Origin: Treponema sp.
GTDB taxonomy: Bacteria; Spirochaetota; Spirochaetia; Treponematales; Breznakiellaceae
Direction of reading: 5' to 3'
Assembly (NCBI GenBank): GCA_031255615.1
Contig: JAIRSD010000040.1
Coordinates: 1-5,171, forward strand
DNA length: 5,171 bases
Each line of letters opens with the position of its first letter. Within the stretch, counting starts at the first letter, position 1. Shown one piece after another: positions 1-4,731 of the stretch. Below the pieces are notes generated by a model, which made no database searches, was not told the DNA's origin, and saw only the letters and a list, made by a program, of their open reading frames with translations. A program made the position numbers and the translations under genes.

Positions 1-15
1 GGGGAGGGACGCTGG

Positions 16-97
16 GTTTTTGCGGAGCAAAAACGTGAAGGCCCAAAAACGGCAGGGAGGCCGTTTTTGGGCGGGCGAAAGCCCCCGGGCTTTCGCC
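16..97. repeat. Array of three perfect hairpins upstream of the Flavo-1-like element
   Basis: Three perfect inverted repeats follow one another. The first has an 8-bp stem (16-23 with 27-34) and a 3-nt loop. The second has a 13-bp stem (41-53 with 60-72) and a 6-nt loop. The third has an 11-bp stem (74-84 with 87-97) and a 2-nt loop. None is followed by a T tract on the + strand, so they do not look like ordinary intrinsic terminators, although the A/T-rich runs in the first two stems could help termination on either strand. No credible gene covers them. They may be a composite intergenic repeat or a structured RNA. The pairing is directly visible; the function is unknown. Confidence 0.7.
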
Positions 98-163
98 GCG
101 CAAGGGATAGAAGCGGAATTCCCCGCCCCCTGCGGGGGCGGGGAATTGGAGCGGATAGCCCGG
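85..163 (+). ncRNA. Flavo-1-like structured RNA element
   Basis: A perfect 14-bp stem (117-130 with 134-147, TGC loop) is bracketed by GCAAGGGATAGAAGCGG at 100-116 and GGAGCGGATAGCCCGG at 148-163. From memory, a GGGATAGAAGCGG block, a variable hairpin and a GGAGCGGATAGCCCG block make up the widespread Flavo-1 RNA motif, reported mainly from Flavobacteria with some cases in other Bacteroidetes and Spirochaetes. CCGGGCT at 85-91 can pair with AGCCCGG at 157-163, closing the element, but this competes with the third hairpin of the preceding array. The role of Flavo-1 is unknown. The assignment rests on recall of the conserved blocks, not on a covariance search. Confidence 0.55.
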
Positions 164-182
164 TCCCCGCCGCAGGCGGGGA
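164..182. repeat. GC-rich hairpin directly after the Flavo-1-like element
   Basis: TCCCCGCC at 164-171 pairs perfectly with GGCGGGGA at 175-182 around a GCA loop. It abuts the last base of the Flavo-1-like block and is not followed by a T tract. It is the fifth hairpin in a row since position 16. From here to about 250 I see no gene and no strong structure, only a weak 5-bp hairpin near 213-228. Confidence 0.6.
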
Positions 183-251
183 TGCGCCCAACCCACAATC
201 GATATGCGGTATATGCTAAACTGAGCATTGCTGCGTTGCCGAAGGGGGATC

Positions 252-281
252 TTGCGTAATCCGGCCAAAGAACGTTATAAT
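252..281 (+). promoter_or_regulatory. Promoter of the tRNA-Thr gene
   Basis: A perfect -10 box TATAAT (276-281, continuing as TATAATAG) lies 18 bp after TTGCGT (252-257), a -35 with three consensus bases. Transcription would begin near 288, only about 4 nt before the mature tRNA 5' end, a typical arrangement for a stable RNA gene with its own promoter. The same TATAMTAG octamer recurs at two other gene starts in this window. Confidence 0.75.
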
Positions 282-291
282 AGTTTTCCCT

Positions 292-364
292 GCCAAAGTA
301 GCTCAGTCGGTAGAGCGGCGCACTCGTAATGCACAGGTCTGGAGTTCGATTCTCCACTTTGGCT
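292..364 (+). tRNA. tRNA-Thr (anticodon CGU)
   Basis: A complete 73-nt cloverleaf is visible. The acceptor stem is 292-298 with 357-363, seven perfect pairs including G1-C72 and C2-G71 as expected for threonine tRNAs. The D stem is GCTC/GAGC (301-304 with 313-316). The anticodon stem is 318-322 with 330-334 and has one C-A mismatch (319/333). The loop CTCGTAA (323-329) gives anticodon CGT, reading ACG. The T stem is 340-344 with 352-356 around TTCGATT. The discriminator is T364 and CCA is not encoded, so it must be added after transcription. No T-rich terminator follows; the only nearby structure is a 5-bp hairpin at 387-401. Confidence 0.95.
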
Positions 365-455
365 GTCATAATTCAAGACATACAAAGGTTTGGCGTAAAC
401 CCGGCTGGGGGACATTACCGCGAAGAGGCGCCGCAGAGGGACCGCCCGCGGTTCC

Positions 456-484
456 TTCATATATCCCCCGATTCCCGGTAGAAT
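456..484 (+). promoter_or_regulatory. Predicted promoter of the hydrolase-like gene
   Basis: TTCATA (456-461) and TAGAAT (479-484) are separated by 17 bp, matching the consensus hexamers at four and five positions. Transcription would start at about 491-493, on or just before the ATG at 493. No Shine-Dalgarno sequence is visible before this ATG, which fits a leaderless or near-leaderless message. This is inference from sequence alone. Confidence 0.5.
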
Positions 485-492
485 ACCAACCC

Positions 493-1866
493 ATGCGGGA
501 GATATGGATTCCGGAGATATTGAGCTCCCTGTTTACCCTGATTTTTCTTCTCAGACCCCTGTTTAAGGGGCTGCGGCCCCTGGGCGGAATCGCCTGGTTC
601 CCCATCCTGGCCTTCACAACGACGGCCGCCCTCTTTCCGGCCTACGGGTTCAGGCCCGAGGCCCTTCCCCTCCTGGTTTACCAGGGGGCCCTGGCCCTGT
701 TAAGCGTCCGGCCCCTCCTTGCGGCAATCCGCCGAAGCGGCGGCCCCCGCAGCGGGAGGCCGCTTTTCACCATTGCCGCCCTCGCCGGCCTGGCCCTTTT
801 TAGCGCGGCGGCCCTCCGCTTCGCCCCCCTGGACCCCGCCCCCACGGAAAGCCGGTTGATTCGGGTAGAAGACGGCGGCAGGCGTTATAAACTGCAAGTC
901 TTTGCGGGCCGGGGGCCCTCCCGGGGCGTCATTTTCCTGGCCCCCCCGGATTTCGGCGGCATGAAAGCGGTGGATGGAGTCTGTGCCGCCCTGGGGGACC
1001 GGGGTTTTACCGTGATCGGCTATACCCGGAGCGGCTTCCGCTCCCCCGCGGCCCTGGCGGGACTCTGGTCCGCTTTTCGCGGGGGCGCCGTTCTGCAAAG
1101 GGCCAACAAGGCGGGCCGCGGCCTGGAGGAGGAGAGGCAGAGGGAGATCGCCTTTATCCTTTCGTTTATCCGGGAAAATTGGGGGGCCCTGGCCCCCGGC
1201 GCGGAGGAGGGCCCCCTCTTTCTTGCGGGCTGGGGAGCCGGGGGCTCGGCGTTGTACTACCTCACAGCGGAAGGCTCCCCGCCGGGGGGCCGCCTCTCCT
1301 CCGGGGGCCGGGCCGGGGACAGGGTATCCGGGCTGGTGATGGTGGAAAGCCGGCTTTGGTCCTCCTGGGAACCGGCGGCCCCGCCCGTCCCGCAGGAGCC
1401 GGGAATCCTCCGGCGCTGGGTTGTGCGGTTCCAGCCGGGGAAAATGGCGGGGCCGGGGAATCCCCGGCCTCCGGCAATCCCCCTGCTCTACCTGGCGTCC
1501 GACCGGGCCCTGGAGGAAAAACCGGCCCGGCAGGACTACGCCGCCCTCTTTGCCTCCCTCCGCAACGCCCGGGGCCCCGCGGCCCTGGCCGCGCTGGAGG
1601 GGGCCGGCCCCCTGGACTACAGCGATTTTCCCGGGGAGCATCCCCTGTACAGCGCCCTGTTCTCCGGTTCGGGGGCCCCGGAGGGGGGGGCGGGAGCTCT
1701 GGCCGGCGATACGGCGGCTCTTATCGCCCGGTTTTGCGCCCTGGCCGCCGGGGAGGCGGGGCGGGAACCGGAAGGGGGCGTTCATCCGGCGGAACCGGAA
1801 AAGTCCCGGCGGGGCCTGCGTCTGGAAACCCGGTATTGGAATTTGGGGGATCTCGGTTTATACTAG
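493..1866 (+). CDS. Membrane-anchored alpha/beta-hydrolase-like protein, probably catalytically degenerate
   Basis: A 457-residue protein. The N-terminal quarter is hydrophobic, with likely membrane segments around residues 6-20, 31-50, 57-72 and 90-110. The positive charges (R21, K25, R28 and R80-R89) fall in the loops expected to be cytoplasmic, which places the remaining ~345 residues outside the cytoplasm. That domain reads like an alpha/beta hydrolase: a strand GVIFLAPPDFGG (145-156), a second strand VIGYTRSGF (174-182) and a nucleophile-elbow region LFLAGWGAGGSA (242-253). The elbow should be G-x-S-x-G, but residue 248 is Gly, coded GGA. Near the C-terminus, GAGPLDYSDFP (370-380) resembles the GAGHxDFSDxP block that carries the catalytic His in dienelactone-hydrolase and PAF-acetylhydrolase relatives, with Pro at the His position. 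The start at 493 is the first in frame and lies next to a promoter. The gene ends 4 bp before the NIF3 gene. Substrate and role are unknown, and the fold call is moderate because no alignment was run. The coding region is very GC-rich, with an 8-G run at 1683-1690. Confidence 0.75.
   Translation: MREIWIPEILSSLFTLIFLLRPLFKGLRPLGGIAWFPILAFTTTAALFPAYGFRPEALPLLVYQGALALLSVRPLLAAIRRSGGPRSGRPLFTIAALAGLALFSAAALRFAPLDPAPTESRLIRVEDGGRRYKLQVFAGRGPSRGVIFLAPPDFGGMKAVDGVCAALGDRGFTVIGYTRSGFRSPAALAGLWSAFRGGAVLQRANKAGRGLEEERQREIAFILSFIRENWGALAPGAEEGPLFLAGWGAGGSALYYLTAEGSPPGGRLSSGGRAGDRVSGLVMVESRLWSSWEPAAPPVPQEPGILRRWVVRFQPGKMAGPGNPRPPAIPLLYLASDRALEEKPARQDYAALFASLRNARGPAALAALEGAGPLDYSDFPGEHPLYSALFSGSGAPEGGAGALAGDTAALIARFCALAAGEAGREPEGGVHPAEPEKSRRGLRLETRYWNLGDLGLY
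1836..1864 (+). promoter_or_regulatory. Leaderless promoter of the NIF3 gene, inside the 3' end of the upstream gene
   Basis: TTGGAA (1836-1841), a 17-bp spacer and TATACT (1859-1864) form a good sigma-70-type promoter within the last codons of the hydrolase-like gene. The -10 box overlaps its TAG stop (1864-1866). The normal 6-nt distance after the -10 puts +1 on A1871, the first base of the NIF3 ATG. No Shine-Dalgarno sequence lies before that ATG. Confidence 0.6.
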
Positions 1867-1870
1867 GGCA

Positions 1871-2644
1871 ATGGCGGCCCAATTCACGACCAAGGCCCTG
1901 GACAGGTATTTCAAATCCCTCCTGGACATCGAGGGATTCGGCGAGATCGACAGTTCCATGAACGGCCTCCAGGTTGATAACGACGGATCGGAGATTGGGA
2001 AGATCGCCTTCGCGGTAGACGCCTGTCTGGAATCCTTTAAGCGGGCCGCCTCCTGCGGGGCGGGGCTGCTCTTTGTCCACCACGGCCTCTTTTGGGGCGC
2101 CCCCCTGGGGCTCCGGGGAAACCACCGGGAGCGGCTCAAGTATCTGCTGGATCATAACATCGCCCTCTACGGGGTCCACCTTCCCCTGGATCAGCATCCC
2201 CAGCTTGGAAATAACGCCGCCCTGGCGGAACTTTTGGGACTCACCCAGATAGAACCCTTCGGCCTGTACCACGGCCGCAAAATAGGGTATAAGGGGGTTC
2301 TCGATCCGCCGCTCTCCGTAGAGGAAGCGGCCAGGCGGATAGCCTTTATGGGCCGGCCTCCCCTGGGGGTGTTTCCCTTCGGCGGGGACCTGAACAGGAC
2401 CTGCGCGGTAGTCTCCGGGGGCGCTTCCCAGGAGGCGCTGCAAGCCGTTGACGAGGGGTTGGATCTGTACGTTACCGGCGAGGCGGGCCACGCCGTCTAC
2501 CAGGAAATTCAGGAGGCGGGGCTGAACATGATCGCCGGGGGCCACTATTCCACCGAGGTATGGGGGGTCCGCCGGATAATGGAACGCTGCGCGGCGGAAC
2601 TGGCCGTAGAAGGGGAATTCCTTGATATTCCCACCGGTTTATAA
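1871..2644 (+). CDS. NIF3/YbgI-family dinuclear metal-binding protein
   Basis: A 257-residue protein of the NIF3-like family (labelled 'GTP cyclohydrolase 1 type 2' or YbgI in databases), close to the usual ~250 residues of the short form without an inserted PII-like domain. The diagnostic motifs occur in order: NGLQV (31-35), VHHG (69-72) with two metal-binding histidines, HLPLDQHPQLGNN (103-115), TGE (202-204) and GHYSTE (224-229) with H225 and E229 as the C-terminal metal ligands. Family members form toroidal hexamers with two metal ions per subunit; the biological reaction is unsettled and the cyclohydrolase label is not well supported. The frame is open far upstream (to 1421), but the family N-terminus begins at about ATG 1871, which directly follows the hydrolase stop and a promoter, so this start is preferred. 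No ribosome binding site precedes it. The lspA gene follows after a 96-nt gap. Confidence 0.93.
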   Translation: MAAQFTTKALDRYFKSLLDIEGFGEIDSSMNGLQVDNDGSEIGKIAFAVDACLESFKRAASCGAGLLFVHHGLFWGAPLGLRGNHRERLKYLLDHNIALYGVHLPLDQHPQLGNNAALAELLGLTQIEPFGLYHGRKIGYKGVLDPPLSVEEAARRIAFMGRPPLGVFPFGGDLNRTCAVVSGGASQEALQAVDEGLDLYVTGEAGHAVYQEIQEAGLNMIAGGHYSTEVWGVRRIMERCAAELAVEGEFLDIPTGL

Positions 2645-2645
2645 T
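2640..2645 (+). promoter_or_regulatory. -10 box ahead of lspA, overlapping the NIF3 stop codon
   Basis: A perfect TATAAT, extended as TATAATAG (2640-2647), overlaps the TAA stop of the NIF3 gene (2642-2644). The surrounding 14-mer at 2637-2650 matches the one at 1855-1868 at 13 of 13 comparable leading positions except one (C versus A in the -10). No convincing -35 is present; the best candidate is TTCCTT (2618-2623) at 16 bp. Transcription from about 2652 would give lspA a leader of roughly 90 nt that contains three small hairpins. Confidence 0.5.
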
Positions 2646-2685
2646 AGGGTTGTTCGGCGGCCGCATAAAGACGATGGAATTCAAG

Positions 2686-2723
2686 GGGGCTGTCCCCAAA
2701 CCCGCGGGTTTGGAGCAGGCTCC
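2686..2723. repeat. Three adjacent small inverted repeats in the lspA leader
   Basis: GGGG (2686-2689) can pair with CCCC (2694-2697) around CTGT. The 14-bp perfect palindrome AAACCCGCGGGTTT lies at 2698-2711. GGAGC (2712-2716) can pair with GCTCC (2719-2723). They are contiguous with no spacer. The style recalls the hairpin string at 16-182. They end 18 nt before the lspA GTG start and could affect translation or be an intergenic repeat; neither is shown. Confidence 0.55.
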
Positions 2724-2731
2724 GGCAATAT

Positions 2732-2735
2732 GGAG
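2732..2735 (+). promoter_or_regulatory. Ribosome binding site that decides the lspA start
   Basis: GGAG (2732-2735) sits 5 nt before GTG 2741, a normal Shine-Dalgarno spacing. The alternative in-frame GTG at 2735 overlaps this motif and has no ribosome binding site of its own, so 2741 is the better start. Confidence 0.65.
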
Positions 2736-2740
2736 TGTTA

Positions 2741-3271
2741 GTGAACAATAATAAAAGCAAAACGCTGCCCTTTAGCCTAAGCGCCCTAGTTATTCTGCTT
2801 GATCAGGCGGTAAAGATTTATATTGTAAGCAGGTGGCCCCTCCAGGGCAGCCTGATCAAAGACGTGTTCGGCAATGATTTCCTGTACATCTATCATGTAC
2901 GGAACAGGGCCATTGCCTTTAGCCTGGGGCAGAACCTGCCGGACAACCTGCGGCCCCTGCTGTTCATCATCGTCCCCATCCTGGTTCTGGGTTTTCTTAT
3001 CTGGTTTTACTTTAGTTCCCAGGAATTTTCCTGGTTCCAGCGCTGGGCCTTTGCGGGGATCATCGGCGGGGGCATAGGGAACATCATCGACCGGATCTTC
3101 CGGCCCGACGGGGTGGTGGATTTTATCAGCGTAAAAATTTACGGACTCTTTGGGATGGACAGGTGGCCGACCTTCAATATCGCCGATTCCAGCGTGGTGG
3201 TCTGCTGTTTCCTTTTTTTCATCGGCATCCTGATCGGTCCTGAAAATTCAGGAAGGACGGCGGAAACGTAG
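2741..3271 (+). CDS. lspA: Lipoprotein signal peptidase (signal peptidase II)
   Basis: A 176-residue inner-membrane aspartyl protease that cleaves the signal peptide from prolipoproteins after lipidation of the +1 cysteine by Lgt. The family blocks are all present. DQAVK (21-25) lies in the first membrane segment. HVRNRAIAFSLG (52-63) is the substrate-site block with N55, in the N-R-A-I-A-F form rather than the more usual N-x-G-A-A-F. GGGIGNIIDR (109-118) carries catalytic D117, VDF (126-128) follows, and WPTFNIAD (142-149) carries catalytic D149. Four membrane spans are expected at about 10-29, 69-91, 100-118 and 148-166. Length is normal for the family. The start is GTG 2741, chosen from the GGAG site 5 nt upstream. 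It follows the NIF3 gene on the same strand and may be cotranscribed with it as well as having its own -10 box. Confidence 0.96.
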   Translation: MNNNKSKTLPFSLSALVILLDQAVKIYIVSRWPLQGSLIKDVFGNDFLYIYHVRNRAIAFSLGQNLPDNLRPLLFIIVPILVLGFLIWFYFSSQEFSWFQRWAFAGIIGGGIGNIIDRIFRPDGVVDFISVKIYGLFGMDRWPTFNIADSSVVVCCFLFFIGILIGPENSGRTAET

Positions 3272-3285
3272 ATCCCCGGATTCTA

Positions 3286-3343
3286 AAGCCCGGTCGGAGG
3301 GATCTGCCGGTTGGCTGGCGAGTCTTCCGTAAAAGCCGGGCTT
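3286..3343 (+). other. Possible stem closing a leader structure between lspA and the small membrane gene
   Basis: AAGCCCGG (3286-3293) is perfectly complementary to CCGGGCTT (3336-3343), enclosing 42 nt. The same right arm can instead pair in part (CCGGG 3336-3340 with CCCGG 3355-3359). A further 5-bp hairpin lies at 3383-3395. The 164-nt gap 3272-3435 matches no riboswitch I recognise and shows no T-rich terminator. It may be a structured 5' leader of the next gene. Confidence 0.35.
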
Positions 3344-3435
3344 CCCAACGGAAACCCGGTTTGCGCTGCCTGTCTTAAGGGGCCGGAGTTTCCGGGGGGC
3401 GCCGCGAAGGTTCGGAAAAACTTTGGGAGTAAGAA

Positions 3436-3723
3436 ATGAATAAACGAGTCAATACCCTGCTCTTTGTCTTGGGAGCCACCGTATTCAACGTGCTGCTCTA
3501 TATCGTGAGTCTTCTGCTGTTGATGCTGCTCTATTCACAGATCGTCGGATCCCTGCCGGAGTCCGTCCAGCAGTGGGGGATCATTGTTATCCTGATTCTC
3601 CCCCTCGCCGTAAGTTTCGTGGTGTACCGGCTTATCCTCAAGGTGCTGCTGAAAAAATTTGACGCCGAAAAGTATTTCGCCCCCCTCTTTAGCGGCAGGC
3701 GTCCTCCCCGGAAACTTTCGTAG
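3436..3723 (+). CDS. Small two-helix membrane protein of unknown function
   Basis: A 95-residue protein that I do not recognise by family. It has two strong hydrophobic segments, residues 7-33 and 47-70, joined by a short polar turn (PESVQQW, 41-47). A basic tail follows (KVLLKKF 69-75, then GRRPPRK 87-93), which should keep both ends in the cytoplasm, as a membrane hairpin. Translation starts at ATG 3436 with GGGAG (3425-3429) 6 nt upstream. It follows lspA on the same strand after 164 nt. Proximity to lspA suggests a membrane role but does not prove a link. Codon use and base composition match the neighbours, and the ribosome binding site supports a real gene. Confidence 0.85.
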   Translation: MNKRVNTLLFVLGATVFNVLLYIVSLLLLMLLYSQIVGSLPESVQQWGIIVILILPLAVSFVVYRLILKVLLKKFDAEKYFAPLFSGRRPPRKLS

Positions 3724-3746
3724 CCCGGCCGGGGCCCCCGTCCCGG
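3724..3746. other. GC-rich palindrome between convergent genes
   Basis: The 27-bp gap between the small membrane gene and the kinase gene contains the perfect palindrome CCCGGCCGGG (3724-3733). It also has an alternative 5-bp stem, CCGGG 3729-3733 with CCCGG 3742-3746. Its position between converging transcripts suggests a two-way stop signal, but no T tract is present on either strand, so intrinsic termination is not supported. Confidence 0.3.
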
Positions 3747-3750
3747 ATTC

Positions 3751-4629
3751 TCAGGTCCTCCAGGTCCGGCCAGCCGCCGCCGCGCCGGCGGCGTTGGCCT
3801 TTTCGCAGGCCGCCGCCAGGGTCATACCTTTTTTCAGGCAGGCGATGACCGCCCCGCAGTGGGCGTCCCCAACGCCCACCAGGTTAAGGGCCCGGACCGG
3901 AAGGCCCGGCGCAAAGGCGCCGCCCTCCTGTTCCCGGTAATAGCAGCCCCGGGCCCCCAGGGTAATCACCAGGCTGTTCCCGGTCTGCCGGAAAAGAAAG
4001 TCCGCGGCCTTTTCGACGGTATCCTTGCCGGAAAAACTCACGGCCTCGGCCTCGTTCAGGTGCAGGAAGGGCCCCCTGCCGGAGGGGCCGCGGCGGGCCA
4101 GCAGACGGGCCATCCGATCCTCCCCGATATGGGCAATCCGGGGGCCGGGGGCAAAGAAAAGGTCCAGGCTGCTCCGGGCGCAGACAAAATCCACGATCTC
4201 GTCCCCCCCGGAATCCTCCACCTCAAGGCCGCAGATAAACACGCTGCCGGTCCGCCCGTAATCAACGCCGTCCATCCAGGACCGGGAAAAGAGGTATTCC
4301 GCCCCGTGGAGGGATAAAAAACTCCGCTCCCCGTCCTCCTCGACAAGGCAGTAGCAGCAGCCGTTTTCCTCCTCCAGCTCCACAAAGGGCCGCAGGCCCT
4401 CGGCGGCAAGACCTTCCCGCACCATGCGGCCGTAGACGCCGCCCCCCACCGGGGAACAGAGCAGGGCGCCGCTGCCGAAACGGCGCAGGCTCTTATACAC
4501 GTTGTAGGCGCAGCCGCCCAGCCGGCAAACGGAGGCGGTAATGTTGACGTCCTCCCCCCGGCGGGGCAGCCGGGGCACCGCGAGCAGCACGTCGATCACC
4601 GTGGAGCCGATTATCAGGGTTTGATTCAT
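3751..4629 (-). CDS. PfkB-family (ribokinase-like) carbohydrate or nucleoside kinase
   Basis: A 292-residue kinase of the PfkB/ribokinase family, which transfers phosphate from ATP to a sugar or nucleoside hydroxyl. Residues 4-14 form the opening strand and the GSTVIDV block. GGCAYN (38-43) is the first PfkB signature in the substrate site. LNEAE (191-195) matches the N-x-x-E motif linked to Mg2+ and phosphate. VGVGDAHCGA (251-260) is the second signature: the anion hole reads GVGD instead of the usual GAGD, with D255 as the expected catalytic base. FFAPGPR (158-164) has Ala where many relatives have Asp. Length is slightly under the usual ~300 residues. The start is ATG at 4629, with GGGAGG (4640-4635) 5 nt upstream; the open frame to 4839 lacks family similarity there. 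The substrate cannot be named from sequence. It lies convergent to the small membrane gene and divergent from the transposase. Confidence 0.92.
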   Translation of the reverse strand: MNQTLIIGSTVIDVLLAVPRLPRRGEDVNITASVCRLGGCAYNVYKSLRRFGSGALLCSPVGGGVYGRMVREGLAAEGLRPFVELEEENGCCYCLVEEDGERSFLSLHGAEYLFSRSWMDGVDYGRTGSVFICGLEVEDSGGDEIVDFVCARSSLDLFFAPGPRIAHIGEDRMARLLARRGPSGRGPFLHLNEAEAVSFSGKDTVEKAADFLFRQTGNSLVITLGARGCYYREQEGGAFAPGLPVRALNLVGVGDAHCGAVIACLKKGMTLAAACEKANAAGAAAAGRTWRT

Positions 4630-4645
4630 GGGACCCTCCCGCCGT

Positions 4646-4697
4646 GGTTTTTTGCAGTCCAGTAGGCTGCCTGGCATAAAAAACCAAATATGCAGCC
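4646..4697 (-). promoter_or_regulatory. Candidate two-state leader hairpin upstream of the kinase gene
   Basis: In the kinase leader, GGTTTTTT (4646-4653 on +) is perfectly complementary to AAAAAACC (4678-4685), an 8-bp stem ending 6 nt from the Shine-Dalgarno sequence. GGCTGC (4665-4670) is complementary to GCAGCC (4692-4697). Each pairing encloses one arm of the other, so they exclude each other as simple hairpins. This is the layout of an attenuator or translational switch, but no ligand motif or leader peptide was recognised, so function is inference. No confident promoter hexamers were found upstream. Confidence 0.4.
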
Positions 4698-4731
4698 GGA
4701 AGAAATTTACCACGAAGATACTATGATTTTG

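Noticed and set aside
20..259. 79-codon open frame on the + strand upstream of the tRNA
   Set aside because: It runs through all five hairpins and the Flavo-1-like blocks, has no ribosome binding site, and its sequence is explained by the repeats.
387..401. Terminator after the tRNA
   Set aside because: There is only a 5-bp stem with a 5-nt loop and no following T tract.
700..1785. Long open frame of 361 codons on the - strand opposite the hydrolase-like gene
   Set aside because: It is a GC-driven shadow: Pro/Gly/Arg-rich, no recognisable domain, and fully antisense to a better-supported gene with membrane segments.
1421..1870. Upstream extension of the NIF3 reading frame
   Set aside because: The extra 150 residues overlap the hydrolase-like gene, are Arg/Pro/Gly-rich and have no NIF3 similarity; the family N-terminus begins near ATG 1871.
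1721..2545. 274-codon - strand frame opposite NIF3
   Set aside because: Antisense shadow of a gene that carries all NIF3 motifs; no domain of its own.
2674..2751. 25-codon open frame (ATG 2674) overlapping the lspA start
   Set aside because: It has no convincing ribosome binding site and runs through the palindromes. Translational coupling to lspA is imaginable but unsupported.
3272..3435. Riboswitch between lspA and the small membrane gene
   Set aside because: I compared it by eye with cobalamin, FMN, TPP, glycine and c-di-GMP cores and found no conserved core sequence; only generic stems are present.
3859..4317. 152-codon + strand frame opposite the kinase gene
   Set aside because: Antisense to a kinase with both PfkB signatures; low-complexity Gly/Pro/Ala content and no known domain.
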